From NCBI GenBank assembly GCA_002261195.1, contig MVBO01000051.1:1-64000 (forward strand): 64,000 nucleotides of DNA, written 5' to 3'. The translations under genes and the position numbers were made by a program. Every line of letters begins with the position of its first letter. Position 1 is the first letter of the stretch. Below the pieces are notes generated by a model. It saw nothing but the letters and a program-made list of their open reading frames with translations. It ran no database searches and had not been told where the DNA came from. Of this stretch, positions 1-12,270 are shown piece by piece. The DNA is from Bifiguratus adelaidae. Lineage: Eukaryota; Mucoromycota; Endogonomycetes; Endogonales.

Positions 1-3000
1 CATGAGATGCTTTCTCACCCTTTATTTCAGCGAAACTTTCTCGATACTCGTCGCGTTATGCTGTTGGTTTTGGCCTGCTTGGTGGCCTACTCACAGGAAC
101 CTTGAGTGATTTACATCGCATTGGTGAAGGAGAACCGCCAATGTACGTTGTGTGGTTGCAGCGCCATATTTTCCCATCGTCAAAGTCTACCACCGCCTAG
201 GCTCCTCTACAAAAAGTGACATTGTCATTCACGGTTGTACGATTATAGAGCATCTTGTATCATAAACTCCATAGGTTCGATTTCCTTTCAGTATGCCTGC
301 ATTCGTGCATCCATTCCAGATGACCGGATCCTGATGAGCAAAAGGGGCGAGACCTTGCAGCAATGTCTAAAACGACAAATACATTTTGGGTATCTGATGG
401 TATATTTATAACAAAAGAAGAGCTAGACCTAAAGATCACATGTTGGCTGCCATTGCGAAGCAATCCATGACTCCCTCTATCTCACGCATTGTGTTCTACT
501 CTACGCGTACAAATGACCTTGGACGCTTGTACAGAAATTCTACGTGTTGCGGTTGGTGTTTACATTTCTCCATAGGCAAAAAGTAGACGTTGCCTTCCAT
601 GTAATTTGTGGTAAATGGTGAGTATCTCACCAAAACCGGTCCAGTTGGCTGCGACAGGGCAGGAGAGCTCGAGGGGGCCGTGCGCCCACTGTTCCTGTTA
701 ATTCCAAGCAGCTCCCCAGCAGAACTTTCGAAGGTTTTAGGTTTGCGTTTCAGCGCAGTCATGGCTGGTGGCGTTCACTTACCTGACGATGATTGTATGG
801 GTGCCTAACGTACCCAGAGGCGCTGGACGGTAGTAGCCATTGGCTTGCTTGATTACTTGTGCGCGCATGGGTGCCTCCATCGACCAGGTGGCGCCCATGA
901 GCTTCTTGTATGCAATTGAGGATAAAGAAGCAACTTTCAGCCATTCCACTTCTGCCCTTTATGGCGAGTGACCAGTGTGCTTGTTGGATTCCTAAATAGG
1001 ACAATTTTGGTCTGTTCGCACCGGTTACACCAAGGCCGTGTGGTCGTATCACAAGTGGACAGCTATAGCTTGCTGTCGCATCGCATGGGCCAGGCAATGA
1101 AGGTTTCACGGGCCACAAGGAGTGGCTGCCGTTTCACCAACCGCTTGTTGTGTGCTAGTGGAAAATCGTGGTATGAGATTCTGTGGCCCAGAAAGTCGTT
1201 GGCTTGGGCAGCCGCCAGCATCACGCGCTTTTTGGTTGACCAAATCGGCTTAACGCCGAAGGCCGATCGTTGTGTTCCCCGTTATATGATGCTCCCTTAA
1301 CTTCGGTGAAAGAATGTTCTTCCGGCTTATCGCAGCGGAGACACCGCCTTTTGTATACTCAACCATACTTTATTGGCTTGCCCTGGTCTTGCAGCGAAGC
1401 AAAGTCGGAGGAAGCCTATTGGCAACCCTGGAGGTATTTGCCTATTCTGGTGGACGTCATGTCACCACAATGAAGTCTATAGCTTGCGAACGTTGACCAT
1501 CATGCCGGGAAAGTAGCAATATATAGAGATTGATGCAAAAGCACTGTAGCTCCGAGGCATCTCAAAGTGACTTGTCAGGGTCGCTGACAAGGAGACGCAA
1601 GGAAAACACTGAACAGATTGCAACGTTTACAAACGGCACACTGAGAACGACAATGATGAGCTTTATTTCATAGCTTTTCTCTATCGGCGCTATAAAGTTT
1701 CCATGACTTCCTTTCTTTTGTCCGTCGTTGACATCCACGGGCGGTACTATAACTGGCAATGATTGTACCGCTGACTTCGAGGGTGATGTTTGTTGCCGCC
1801 ATTTGATTGGGGCTGCGGATTGCAAGTGAGACCTTTGTGGCGCCATTTTGTAGAGTTTCAGAGTTTGGTGAACGGGCAACGCGACAGGTCATCGGGGGGT
1901 GCCGGAAAGACAGCGCTGATTTGGTAACGGCCGCCCAAATAGGCAGTCATGACCATATATGTAAATATGGCGCCATCTTCAAGGCAGCGAATGGATATTA
2001 ACCACCACGGCGTCTAGACGACAACTGATAGTACGCTCTCGCTTCATTGCCTTCATCTGCTGATGAGATCCAGCTGAGTCTGTCCTTGATTCTTTCATCG
2101 ATAACCGACAGTAGAGGGCAATCAACTGTTTTTCCGTTGCAAACATTGCCCACTTTGCGACGAGACTCCATGCATAAATTCCTATATGATCCAGCGGAAT
2201 CCACCACCCGGTATGGATCGGCACGGCAAGTTGTTAACCGTAGCCGCACGTTCTATAACAAATGGCTTGCATAAGACATCTGAATTTCATTCATAAACTT
2301 CATTATCCCGTCTATTCGGCAAAAATTAATTCTGCGCTAAAGGAGGTTCCCTTGGCTCTGGCGATCCAGAAGTTCGGAATAATACTTTGGATTGCCATAT
2401 AGAGCGAAACTTTAATTATCTGCGTCTGCATGTACACATATGTGAGGTGCTTTTGCTGTAGACCATTGCTTCTGAACTCCTATTACTTTAAGTAGGCCTG
2501 CTACTACAATATGTCATGGTTCAAGACCCTTTGACATAGAAGGACTCAGCAGGCCTGCCAACGCAAAGTCACTGGCGCAGACAACTAGTGACTTCGTGGC
2601 CAAAAATGCGCCTTGCATTGCTGCAGGCTATGGCAAGGTCTCTAAAGGAGCCATGTCTCCCTCTTTTCATGTAAATATACTCTCCCGTCGAAGATGCCCA
2701 AGGCAAGGACCACTTTCCGTGCCCGAGAGCAGTTTGCCGGTTACCAAGTTAAGATCTTCGTGCTGATGTCAAGAATACGATACTGAACATCTCGCGTAGA
2801 GCTATTCAAGCATGTGCGCAGCCTCGATAAGTCTAAACATGCTTCATCGCTGAAGTTCATAGAGCAACACCTGAATACATTTCCTTCATGGACTATACCG
2901 GGTGATACAATAGTCGCACCAGACAACCACTGGGTGAACCGTTTAGCTCATGTTTGCCAACTACTTGAAGAAGATATCGACCTGAAGTTTCTCGGCGAAA

Positions 3001-5208
3001 GCATGCCAGAAGGCATATCCTATGGCACGAGATCTTGTTCTCAAGTAAGTAGGTGTTGTTGGTGGGGATGTCGGTTCCATTAACGCTGAATTGCTGCGCG
3101 CTCAGGGAGCTCGTCGTGTTTCTAGTCATATATTGAAAACTTGACCCGTGGATGAAACTCCGCGGTACTATCAAGACGTTTTCATGTGACCAATCCCGCA
3201 TCATACAGTGCGGAAAGAACGTGATCAAGTGTGCCTTACGCCCAGCGGAGCTGTACGAAGGCCTGCAGCAAAGCGCCATCAATGTCGAACCTATTCAATG
3301 CGACTATGTTGACGCCTTGTTGGCCACGGATTCGTTCGAGGACATGGGAAGTAAAGTCAAATTATCTCAATATAGTACACCCCCGTCAACCACCCTGGTT
3401 TATCGCGCCGCCAGGATGGTTTCCAAAGCAATAGTTGCTTTTGCCGAGGGCATATTTCCGCAAGTTGGCGTGCTTGCGGAGAGCTAAACGAGCTTTAAAT
3501 TTGATGCCGTTCACCCCAGCTTGAAGACCGCTCGTAACCCGTCGTTACCATCAAGTCGATATTCGTTTGGCAAGACAGAAGTTGAAGCCGTAAGTATCCT
3601 CCAAATTGATATGAAGATACAGGAGGATATGCTAAAAAATACCTTGCCAACGCGGCGATCCGGATGTCCGACAGCAAACTTGAGATATGCTTGCTCCAAA
3701 TATAGGAACCGTTCGGAACCCAAGACCGGGAGAGGGTGGCGAAGGACCTCGCAGAGGGATCGTTCGAAGCATCGGCAATGTTGACGTTTATCGCCTAGCG
3801 ATATGAATTTGCGTCATTTGAGGCGCTAAAGGAGACTAAAGGTGCATTTTGTGCGTGCACGAGATAAGTCATCCTTTGTTCCTTGCTCACTGAAATCAAA
3901 TACAATGTATAAGGGTGTATGTGAATCTTTGGAGCCTAAGCATCCGGAGGCGAATGAATGGGATCTTTGCTTCGCAACGAATCAATTGCGCTCTAATTCC
4001 TGATGTCCTCGAACACAGTCATATCTTGAAAGCTGTTCTTACGTGGACTCTAACGGTGAGTTTGAAGTCAACGAGAAGTCCTGACTACCGATACAATTAG
4101 AGTGGGACGGTAAATAAAATGACAGGAATTCAGAAGCTAGAGTTGGAGCATACTCTGAATGCAGCCAAAAGGAAGTGCGGTCCAACCTTGCGCGATCGCC
4201 TAAAGCCGAAGATCAAGGACCCAAGATACGCTGACCTCGTGATGTTAGCTCGACATCATCCTCCCCTTGAACTGGCCTTGTAATATAGTCAATTGTACTT
4301 TTGCACACATGTATAGAATCATTGCAGTTGCAGAAACGAGGTTAATGACGCACTTCAACAATTTGTGAGCACAAAATGGCAGAAGAATCACAAACTCTTC
4401 ATGCAAGTCTTATCCAACGCTGGCTGAACGAGCAAGAGATTAAGTGCCATGACGCTTACTGGGACGCAATTATAGGTACTAAACCTCATTGCGATTAGAC
4501 GAAGCAGAAGAGCTGCGGCAGTAGAGGCCTTCCGGCGACTCAAAGTCTCAGACTAAGCATGGCCCAGAGCTGGGGGACATGTAACCGGCGCCTGATACAT
4601 ATCGGGTTGTATGGAACAGCCGAAACCGCCATCGCAAGGCGTTGGAAGATTATTCCTTCGCGATTGGAGAGTATAGTAAATGTTTAGGTACGGGCATGTT
4701 GACATGAATCTTTGTAACTTGCACGATTCCATCGTCCGTTAGTTCAATCTACCGTATTAGGGTGTTAGTACCTGGGTCCTCAGATCGAAGGTACAAAAGG
4801 TGTGTAAGTGTAGAATCATACGCCATGCCTCCACTAATGGAAATGCTGGCACATTTCGGTAGCCTTTGCTTGCACCCTAACGCACGCTAATTGAGCTTCG
4901 GTACGGCTGTGCTTGGCGAGAAAATCGCGTCGAAAAGTGCACATGTTTGCTCAACAGCCTTAAACATCAAGAGTCATGGCTACGCTGGCATCGATGTGCG
5001 CCTACAGCAATCATGCAGTTTGTCAAGATTCCGCTCGGTCCAAGGCAAATAAATTAACCGATAGGCGCACGTGCACGGTAAAATGGACCCGTCTCCGGGG
5101 ATTCACCAGTGACGCCGATGCGGGGTGCCACGATGTCCTATAAATAATGGTGGTGTAAGCGAAAGACACCGCGCTACTTATCGAAGCGAACCGAGATCAA
5201 ATCCAAGC
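1..5208. other. Gene-poor region with coding-like scraps
   Basis: No whole gene could be built here on either strand: open frames are short, lack consistent splice sites and match no family I recognise. On the minus strand, about 760-1300 holds coding-like stretches in several frames (for example residues reading KKRVMLAAAQANDFLGHR near 1210-1160 and PWCNRCEQTKIVLF near 1040-1000), broken by stops. On the plus strand, 2787-4500 holds similar scraps, described separately. I saw no terminal repeats, transposase motif or tRNA boxes. The most likely reading is an eroded intergenic or subterminal region. Confidence 0.5.
2787..4499 (+). pseudogene. Unidentified decayed coding fragments
   Basis: Several protein-like stretches follow one another on the plus strand in different frames. 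They lie at about 2787-3049 (includes WTIPGDTIVAPDNHWVNR), 3152-3487 (includes ELYEGLQQSAINVEPIQ), about 3735-3840 (includes RVAKDLAEGSFEASAM), 4118-4281 (includes DPRYADLVMLARHHPPLE) and 4377-4499 (a 40-residue ATG-initiated frame). Amino-acid composition and amphipathic patterning look coding, but stops and frame changes separate the pieces and no intron model joins them well. I do not recognise a family. They may be one decayed gene, several, or partly chance. Confidence 0.25.
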
Positions 5209-6247
5209 ATGTCCTCAATTCCAAGAGTCGCTGTTATGGGCGCAACAGGCAATCAAGGCGGTGCAGTTGCCCGAGCGCTATTGTCGTCCGGAGGGTTCAA
5301 CGTCAACGCCTTGTCGCGGAAAACAAATTCGGAAGTCATGGACAAGCTCGTCAAGCAAGGTGCAACCCCAGTACAAGCCGATCCGGCTGATAAAGACTCT
5401 CTTGTCAAGGCGTTCCAAGGATGCGATTACGCCTTCTTGATGACAACTGGGCAGGAACAAGATGAGTTTGGTACCGGCAAAGCGGCCGTGGATGCCTGTA
5501 TTGAAGCCGCTGTCAAGTATATTCTCTGGAGTACCTTGGACAACACAAGCAAAATGTCAGGGGGACGCATCGTCATACCATTCTACGATAGTAAGTCGTG
5601 AGACTGGCAGATCAGGATGGATTTGACTCATCAAGCCATGTCATCTTCGTAGACAAGGCTAAGGTTCAAGACTATATACAGACAACAAAAATAGCAGCCA
5701 CCTTTGTCCATCCCGGCTGCTTCATCTCCAACTTTATCGACTTTCATTGGCTACGTCCTGCGGACAAGCCAAACACCCTCATCTTTGCCCCGCCAATCTT
5801 TAAGCGGGGTACGAAAGTCCTGTGCTCTTGGATAGAGAAAGATATGGGGCAAACTGCCTTGGCTGCATTTTCGGACTTTGGCAAAGATGATCGCTGGCTA
5901 GGACGCGAAGTTATTGTTGGAAGCATTTTCGGAACCTTCGGGGATGCCGTCAAAGTGATTGAGCGGGGTAAGCCAAAGGCATATGGGCTTGTCTTGACTG
6001 CTAACGTGCTGCGTCAGATACTGGCGTGACCGTCGAGTATGCTGAAATGAGCAGGGAGACTTGTATCAAGTTCATGCCATCGGACGTCATCAGTCTCTTT
6101 GAGTTTCACCAAGAGTTCACGGAGCGAGAAGGAGTTCAATATCCAGACCCTTTCTTGGTCGAGAAGAAAGTCTTGCCCACCTGGACATGGGAGGATTTTG
6201 TTGAGGAAGAATTGAAGCCTGCACTGGCTAAATGGCAAAAACAGTGA
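5209..6247 (+). CDS. NmrA-like NAD(P)-binding family protein
   Basis: Three exons (5209-5590, 5653-5967, 6018-6247) encode about 308 residues, the usual size for NmrA/HSCARG-type proteins. These are atypical short-chain-dehydrogenase relatives that bind NAD(P) and often act as redox sensors or as reductases of unknown substrate. Residues 5-30 hold the Rossmann fold entry VAVMGATGNQGGAVARAL (GxxGxxG). A second conserved block reads GATPVQADPADKDSLVKAF. Both introns have GTAAGT/GTAAGC donors and AG acceptors, and phases match throughout. The ATG at 5209 directly precedes the first beta strand. Two broken relatives lie at 6732-7093 and about 13007-13570. The SDR and MFS genes downstream could be part of the same accessory set, but nothing here shows a shared pathway. 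Substrate unknown. Confidence 0.88.
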
Positions 6248-6731
6248 TTGTGTAGATCCAAGTGTCATGCCATGCCAGGTTCTAGTTGCGATGGTGATCT
6301 AACGGCTCCATAATAAAAATGCAGGTTTTCAGCAGGGACGATAGCGCCATCCCCGCAAAATTGAGGAATCTCAACCACTAACCACGCGATTATGACACCA
6401 ACAAGGTGTCGCCGGAGAATGTCCCGATAGTCAACGCCGTAGTGCCAGGTTCGTCAGCTGAAGAATGGAAGCAGGCTGTCGGAGCCCTACGATCCACTTG
6501 CGCTCTGACCCAGTGCATATCCGTAATAGTATTTCGCGCGATGTCCACACGGGAACTAGCGTAAGCATCGAAACCTAAATGACTCGGAGAATGAATAAAT
6601 GTGCCGAATTGGGGGGATAAGAAAGTGCCAATCTCTGGCCATGGATGTTCCCCTTCCGATATAATGGGGCCGGCCGGGCCCTTCGGAATGACACCTCCAC
6701 ATGTATCGAAAATATCGATATCTGGACGGAC

Positions 6732-7093
6732 ATGACCTCGATCCCAAGAGTTGCTGTCGCTCGATCCACCGATAATTAAGATGGTGCAGTTGCCAGAGCG
6801 CTATTATCCTCTGGCCGATTCAACGTCACTGATTTGTCCTGCAATCCCGCTTCAGAAGCCATGGCCAAGATTGTCAAGCAAGGTGCGACTCCAGTGCAAG
6901 CCGATCTAGCAGGCAAGGAATCACTCGCCAAGGCTTTTCAAAGATGCGATTACGCCTTTCTGATGAGGGCTGGGCTGGAGAAGGATGAATTTGGGTGTGG
7001 CAAGGCAGCTGTGGATGCTTGCATCGAAGCCGGTGTTAGGTACATTCTTTGGAGTACCTCCGAAGATACCACAAAACTCTCTCCCTCATAATA
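6732..7093 (+). pseudogene. NmrA-like pseudogene, 5' half only
   Basis: The translation tracks residues 1 to about 120 of the intact NmrA-like protein 1.5 kb upstream, for example IVKQGATPVQADLAGKESL and AAVDACIEAGVRYILWST. The glycine-rich nucleotide-binding motif is lost: the copy reads VAVARSTDN and then an in-frame TAA at 6777-6779, where the parent has Gln. Homology stops near 7085, close to the position where the parent's exon 1 ends, and no second or third exon follows. It is a duplicated and inactivated copy. The missing 3' half may be the fragment at 13007-13570. Confidence 0.85.
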
Positions 7094-7328
7094 CAAAATG
7101 ATTGCAAACAATGCAACTATACATGTATACTTGCACCATGCGTTAGCAGAGCCCAAATCAAGATCTTCAAGGGTGGGCGCCATCGACTCCAAGGGAAATC
7201 AATCTACCGACGTCGAATTGTAGGGATCTTGGTCCTAATTTAACTTGTACAATGAAGCTAAAGCCATCCTAGGGACTCTTTCGCGTGATCCTATGGAGAC
7301 AAAAGTATATTGGATACAGGAAGTGGAA

Positions 7329-8296
7329 TTAGGCAGCCACGAGCTTCTCCGTGACTTCATACAAATGCCTGCTATGCTCGCCTATAAGATCCCGCGCTTG
7401 ATCGTGCGCTGGCTCTGCAATCTGACAATCGACAAGGAAGGCGCCGCCTTTTCCAGTAATATCGGGGCTGGTCAATGCATAGATTTGGGTTGCGGCACCT
7501 TCCGGAATGGACTTGAAGCCGGGATTGATGTTACCTTCTTCATCGATGAATGCCCATTCCACCATTTCCGCCTTCTCCATATGTCGACCAAGGGGAGTCC
7601 AAATAGCACCTAAATTGTTTGTGAGCATCACTGCACCGGAATATGAGCGTGATACGTGACAAGCCAATTACCTGGATGAAGTGAAAAGCATTCGACGCCT
7701 TTGGCGCTATACAATGCGTTAAAGGCTTTCGCGCAGAGAATATTGGCCGTCTTGCTCTGTCCATAAGACGCCTTCTTGTCGTAATCCTTTCCATTGTTGA
7801 AGCCGAGGTCATCGAACCGTACTGGCGAGAGGTCATGTCCCATGGAAGATACGCATACGACGCGACCGCCTCCGCTCTTGACAATATCGTCAATCAAGAG
7901 TTTGATGAGCAAATGATGGGCTACGTGATTGGTACCGAATTGCAATTCAAATCCTTGCTTTGTGGTGCCATACGGAGTCATCATGACACCAGCATTGCAG
8001 ACCAAGCCGTACAACGGTAATCCGGTAGCCTGAAAGTCCTTGGCAAACTGGCAAACCGAGTCAAGATCGCACAGATCCAGGTGAATGAAACGAACGTCCG
8101 CATTGGGATGAGCCGATTGAATTCTACGGATGGTTTCATCGGTTGCTGATGCACTGCGGGATCCATTGACGACGGTAGCGCTGTGTGAAGCGAGCGCACG
8201 GCTGGTCTCTTCGCCTAGGCCAGAGTGTCCACCGGTGACGATATACGTCTTGCCTTTGACAGAGTGTGCATCAGGAAGCTGATCCAACACCCTCAT
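7329..8296 (-). CDS. Short-chain dehydrogenase/reductase
   Basis: Two exons (7672-8296 and 7329-7630, minus strand) give about 308 residues. It is a classical/extended SDR of the retinol dehydrogenase / WW-domain oxidoreductase type, a soluble NAD(P)-dependent oxidoreductase. The cofactor motif TGGHSGLGEE is near residue 21, LVCNAGVM follows in the middle, then the catalytic Ser in CVSSMGH and the YGQSK (YxxxK) active-site pair. The intron has a GTAATT donor and GTGCAG acceptor, and the second exon carries the family's C-terminal half (GAIWTPLGRHMEK). It shares orientation with the MFS gene upstream (310 bp between start and stop codons), which fits a small detoxification or secondary-metabolism set, but that is inference. 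Substrate not predictable. Confidence 0.9.
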
Positions 8297-8606
8297 CAGC
8301 AGTCCAACGGTATCGTTCAGGTTCCTCTTCCTTGGTCAATGGCAGACCCAACCGGCGAAAGCGTTGCAGTGATTCTTGTGACAAAACCATCCTATACAGA
8401 TGCTACTACTCATAGTCCTATGCCTTCTACAGCTTACGCGTCTAAAGCAGTCTCCGGCGACAATGTCCGAATTCGAGGATGTAGAACGGGCACACAATGC
8501 GCAAAGCCCTGAATTTGTGTTATCGTGCTGTTTATATTCCACTGGATGTCAAATGCAATACAGCTCATGGGGGAAAAAGCGATTGCAGTGGGTGTAGGTG
8601 GTGTGT

Positions 8607-10402
8607 CTATTGTTGTTGATTACGATGAAGGGAATAATGCTGTATGGCTAAGGAAGAGATGAACGCTGCCGCGCCCAATGGGATGAGGAAGGTGAATCCT
8701 TGCTGTAAGGCATACACGTAGGCGTTAATGACCAGGGATCTGTCGCTTTCGGACAGGTTGTTAACGGCAGAGAAATCTGATTTCGGATTGAATGGTAGGT
8801 TGGGAGGCAGTGCAGAACCGAGGGCGTTGTAGAAGATGGAATCGAAAATGGCGAGTCCAAAGACACCTCCGGATGATTGGAAGAAGTTGCTAAGAGCAGT
8901 CATGACAGCAACACTAGAAGCACGTGTGAGAGGATGGCCCAAAAACTCAGCAGACCTTTCAGCTTACTCTTTGTACTCTACGCATGCTTGCGCAGCGATG
9001 GTGAGTATTTGAAGGCAAAGGCCAAAGCCTACACCGCCAATCAACAAGAAACCAATCTGTTTTCCTTGATTGGAATTGGCATCCAGCATTCGAAGCAACA
9101 CGCCGCAAACGACAACCAAGAGACTACCGACCCAGATAAAGGGACGATACGTGTCAACAATCGATGTCGCAATACCGGCTGCAATCGAGAAGACGACGAC
9201 GGCCAACAGGAACGGTAAGAGATCCAAACCACTCGTTGTAGCAGAATGTCCCTTGACAACCTGAAAGTAAAGTGGCAGATAAAACACGCAGGTGAGGAAG
9301 GCCATGCCAAAGAAGAATTGCGTAATGAAGATGGCCATGGGAGTCCGCAAGCGGAAAAGATGATAGGGTATAACCGGTTCAGTAGCAGCCTTAGTTTCCC
9401 AGACGCCGAGTCCAATCAGGAAGAGGCCACCGAGGACAAAGCAGACAATGACCGGTACTGATCGCCATGGATATTGATTGCCTCCCCATTGAACCGCAAG
9501 CAGGATGCAAAGGACGGTAAGAATCAAGAGCAGCGCTCCCACGTAATCAACGCGCTTGAGTTTCGATCGAGTGTCACCGGGGACGGTGCGCAGATGCAGA
9601 AACAGGATGATCACAGCGATCGTCACGGCGCCAATCGGCAGATTAACATAGAAGCACCACCGCCAGGACGCATGATCAGTGAAGGCACCGCCAATCTGTG
9701 TCATGTTAGCACAAGGCCAAGCGAAATGTGCCAAATCTACATACCAAAGGGCCGGCAACGCTAGCAACACCAAAGGAGGCACCAATCAAGCCTTGATACT
9801 TTCCACGATCGCGCATTGGCACAACGTCTGCAATGATGATCATTGCCAACGAAAGGATACCACCGCCTCCTATGCCTTGCACAGCCCGGAAAACAATCAA
9901 CATGATCATGCTTTGACTGGCACCGGCGACAATGCTTCCCACCAGGAAAGTGATCACGCAGACCAAAAAGACAATCTTGCGACCAAAGATGTCTGAGAAT
10001 TTGCCGTAGAGCGCTTGGAGCGCGTTCGCGGTGAGCATGTAACTTGTGCCCACCCACCCAATCAATTCAGCTTGCGAGAAATCAGAGGCGATACGAGGCA
10101 AAGCGGTAGACACGATGGTCTGATCAAGGGCCGCTAAAAAGACGGCTAGCCAAAGACCAACGAAGATGAGGACCAATCTTGAGCGAGAGAGCTGTACATA
10201 CTGCGTTTCGGACGTCATCAGTTTGCATGCATCCCCTAACAAAAATACGCCATATCTGGCCTTGATCTTCTCCTTCCTGCTCAATCTTCTCACTCACGTT
10301 CACAGACCCATTTTCAAGAGTAGTTTCATCTTTGGCGAGCGTTGCATCGGCCACTGTCTCTTCACTGCTATGAGAAGCCATGGAAATTACTGCGGTTGTC
10401 AT
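8607..10402 (-). CDS. MFS multidrug transporter, DHA2 (14-TM) type
   Basis: Four minus-strand exons (10241-10402, 9745-10200, 8968-9695, 8607-8913) give about 550 residues. It is a proton-coupled efflux pump of the major facilitator superfamily, DHA2 group, in the plasma or vacuolar membrane. A short hydrophilic N-terminus leads into the first helix, LAVFLAALDQTIVSTALP. Motif A reads GKFSDIFGRK and motif C GASFGVASVAGPLIGG, followed by WRWCFYVNLPIG, all hallmarks of the group. About 14 hydrophobic segments can be counted. The first intron is 40 nt with a weak GTTAGG donor, chosen because it keeps frame; the other two have good donors. An upstream in-frame ATG at 10402 was chosen; Met8 is an alternative. 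Substrates cannot be read from sequence. Confidence 0.92.
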
Positions 10403-10569
10403 CCTTCATACATATTTCACGAGGTGCGCCGAAATTCGGTAAAAATTTAGATCCGTAGATCCCTGGATCCGTGCCGCAGTCATGTCGGTAACAGTTTACC
10501 GGGTTGACTCAAAGGATCTGACGTGGAAATGGAATGCTTGCGTGTTCACTGGGAAATCTTACAGTCATT

Positions 10570-12262
10570 CTAGAACTCTGCTATGACCTTGGCGACAAGG
10601 TCGGGTATCGATTGAACCTGAGGTTGAGTCAATAGCGGTTTGAATGCCACAATTTTTCTGTTTTTGCTTACCTTCACGGTGTTTAACATTTCATTTCATT
10701 GACATTTTCTACAGCGTCTTCGTACCACGCAATGGCACGCTTGCCCGCAACGGCTTCAATGCGACGTGTACCAGCCGCCACACTTGATTCTGAGATGAAC
10801 ATGAAAGGATAGGTTGACAGCAGAGAGGACACATGTGTGCCTGAACATAGCTCCAAAGAGACATGGGAATCTAGGAAAATTCAGTAAAAAAGCCCACATA
10901 GAGGTCAATAGGCTCATCTCGATAGTCCCGAACCCTATCACCATATTTTTCACTGAATAACGCCTGGCTCCCCTTTCTATCGCTTCCAAACAAGGTACAG
11001 TGGAGACCTTCGTAATGGCTCCAGGGCCGGTGACGAAGTCGTTGATCCACTTCTCCATTTTCCGTTGAAGTTCCGGAGACACAGGTTCACTGTGTGTAAA
11101 GTCGAACCGTAACCTTTGGCCATCGACAAGTGAACCCGCTTGCGAAACCGAAGGTCCAATGAAACGGTGTAGCGCCGCATGAAGCAGGTGGGTGGCATTG
11201 TGGGGGCCCTTCCGTCGCCAATCGATGCGAAACGTCAACATTTGTGCGGACCAGTTGGCCTACTTCCAAAGCTGCCTGTTGCTCAATCGTTACTCGTACC
11301 GAGAGCGCCGATCCGCCTTCGTAAGGCTGAAACACGTCTAAAACCTCCAATTTGCTTCCGTCAGAAAGGGATATTGATCTCTTGTCGGCGACTTGACCTC
11401 CGCCATGCCCGTAGAAAGGACATGGATTAAAAGCAGCAATCATTTTCTCTAACCAAACTAGCGTTAGCAAAACTAAGCACATTATCGCTGTGACATACCA
11501 CTACTGTCTGGTATCACGCCCACAATTTCCGCTTCTTGATGCAGTAGCGAATGATCATATCCAATAAAGGGTCGAATACCGTTTTGTTGCCAATCTTGAG
11601 GACAATGAGTATGTGCAAGCATTTGCCAATCAATTACCTTTCAAATCTTTGCCAAACGAGCGCTGAGCCGCACCTTTCCACGTCGCTCGACTTCGCTGTT
11701 TGTTTTCTTGTTGTAGCTGCTCCACTTTCCAACCGCGTTCTTTGATGACAATCTCGCTCAAGTCCAATGGAAAGCCGTAGGTATCATGCAATTTGTAAGC
11801 GACATCCGCGGGTACTGTTTTGTCGGTCTGGTACGCCTCTGTTCGAAAGACTTCTTCGAACAAATCTAAGCCTGTTGTCAATGTCTGGGAAAAAAGTCGG
11901 TCTTCCTGTTGAATTAGAGAAGTTACGGTATGTGGTCGTTCGGGAATGGTTGGAAACGGATTATCGGGCATGGATTGTAGAAGGTATGGAAATATGCTTG
12001 ATAGGAAAAGCCTGAGAAGGCCAATAAGTCTCTTTACAAGGCTGACAGAAGTAACATACCTCCAAACCCTAGTTGGTGGCCTGACCTAAGCGCGCGCCAT
12101 ATTATTCTTCGCAGAACATACCCTCTACCAACATTCCTGGAGAACGAAAGCTCGAGCGGATTCGCAATCAAGATTCCACTTACGCTGGCGTTACTCCATT
12201 GCCTATAGGGAAGCACATGGTTCTGAAATGATCCGCAACAATGCATTCATGAGAGCTTGATG
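10570..12262 (-). pseudogene. Alanyl-tRNA synthetase copy, 5'-truncated and broken
   Basis: Reading the minus strand from about 12262 down gives the middle and editing parts of an alanyl-tRNA synthetase: GRGYVLRRIIWRALRSGHQ, then KLHDTYGFPLDLSEIV, PFYGHGGGQVADKR, the editing-site motif NATHLLHAALHR, and LELCSGTHVSS with the metal-binding Cys/His. Plausible short introns remain (for example near 11460-11500 and 12130-12180). The whole N-terminal catalytic core is missing: homology begins abruptly near 12262, next to the leucine-rich-repeat fragment. Frame is lost at least twice (near 11240 between VDV and the HLL motif, and at the exon joint near 12010-12050), and the C-terminal domain is cut off. 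It cannot charge tRNA; a functional gene must exist elsewhere. Confidence 0.85.
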
Positions 12263-12270
12263 GCGTAGAC

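Noticed and set aside
240-290. tRNA-like B-box (GGTTCGATTTC)
   Set aside because: No matching A-box or cloverleaf stems within tRNA distance.
759-1300. Possible transposon remnant on the minus strand
   Set aside because: No transposase, reverse transcriptase or terminal-repeat feature could be recognised; kept only as an unidentified coding-like scrap.
2487-2560. Short repeats around AGGCCTGC
   Set aside because: Only 8-10 bases long with no terminal-repeat or duplication pattern; likely chance.
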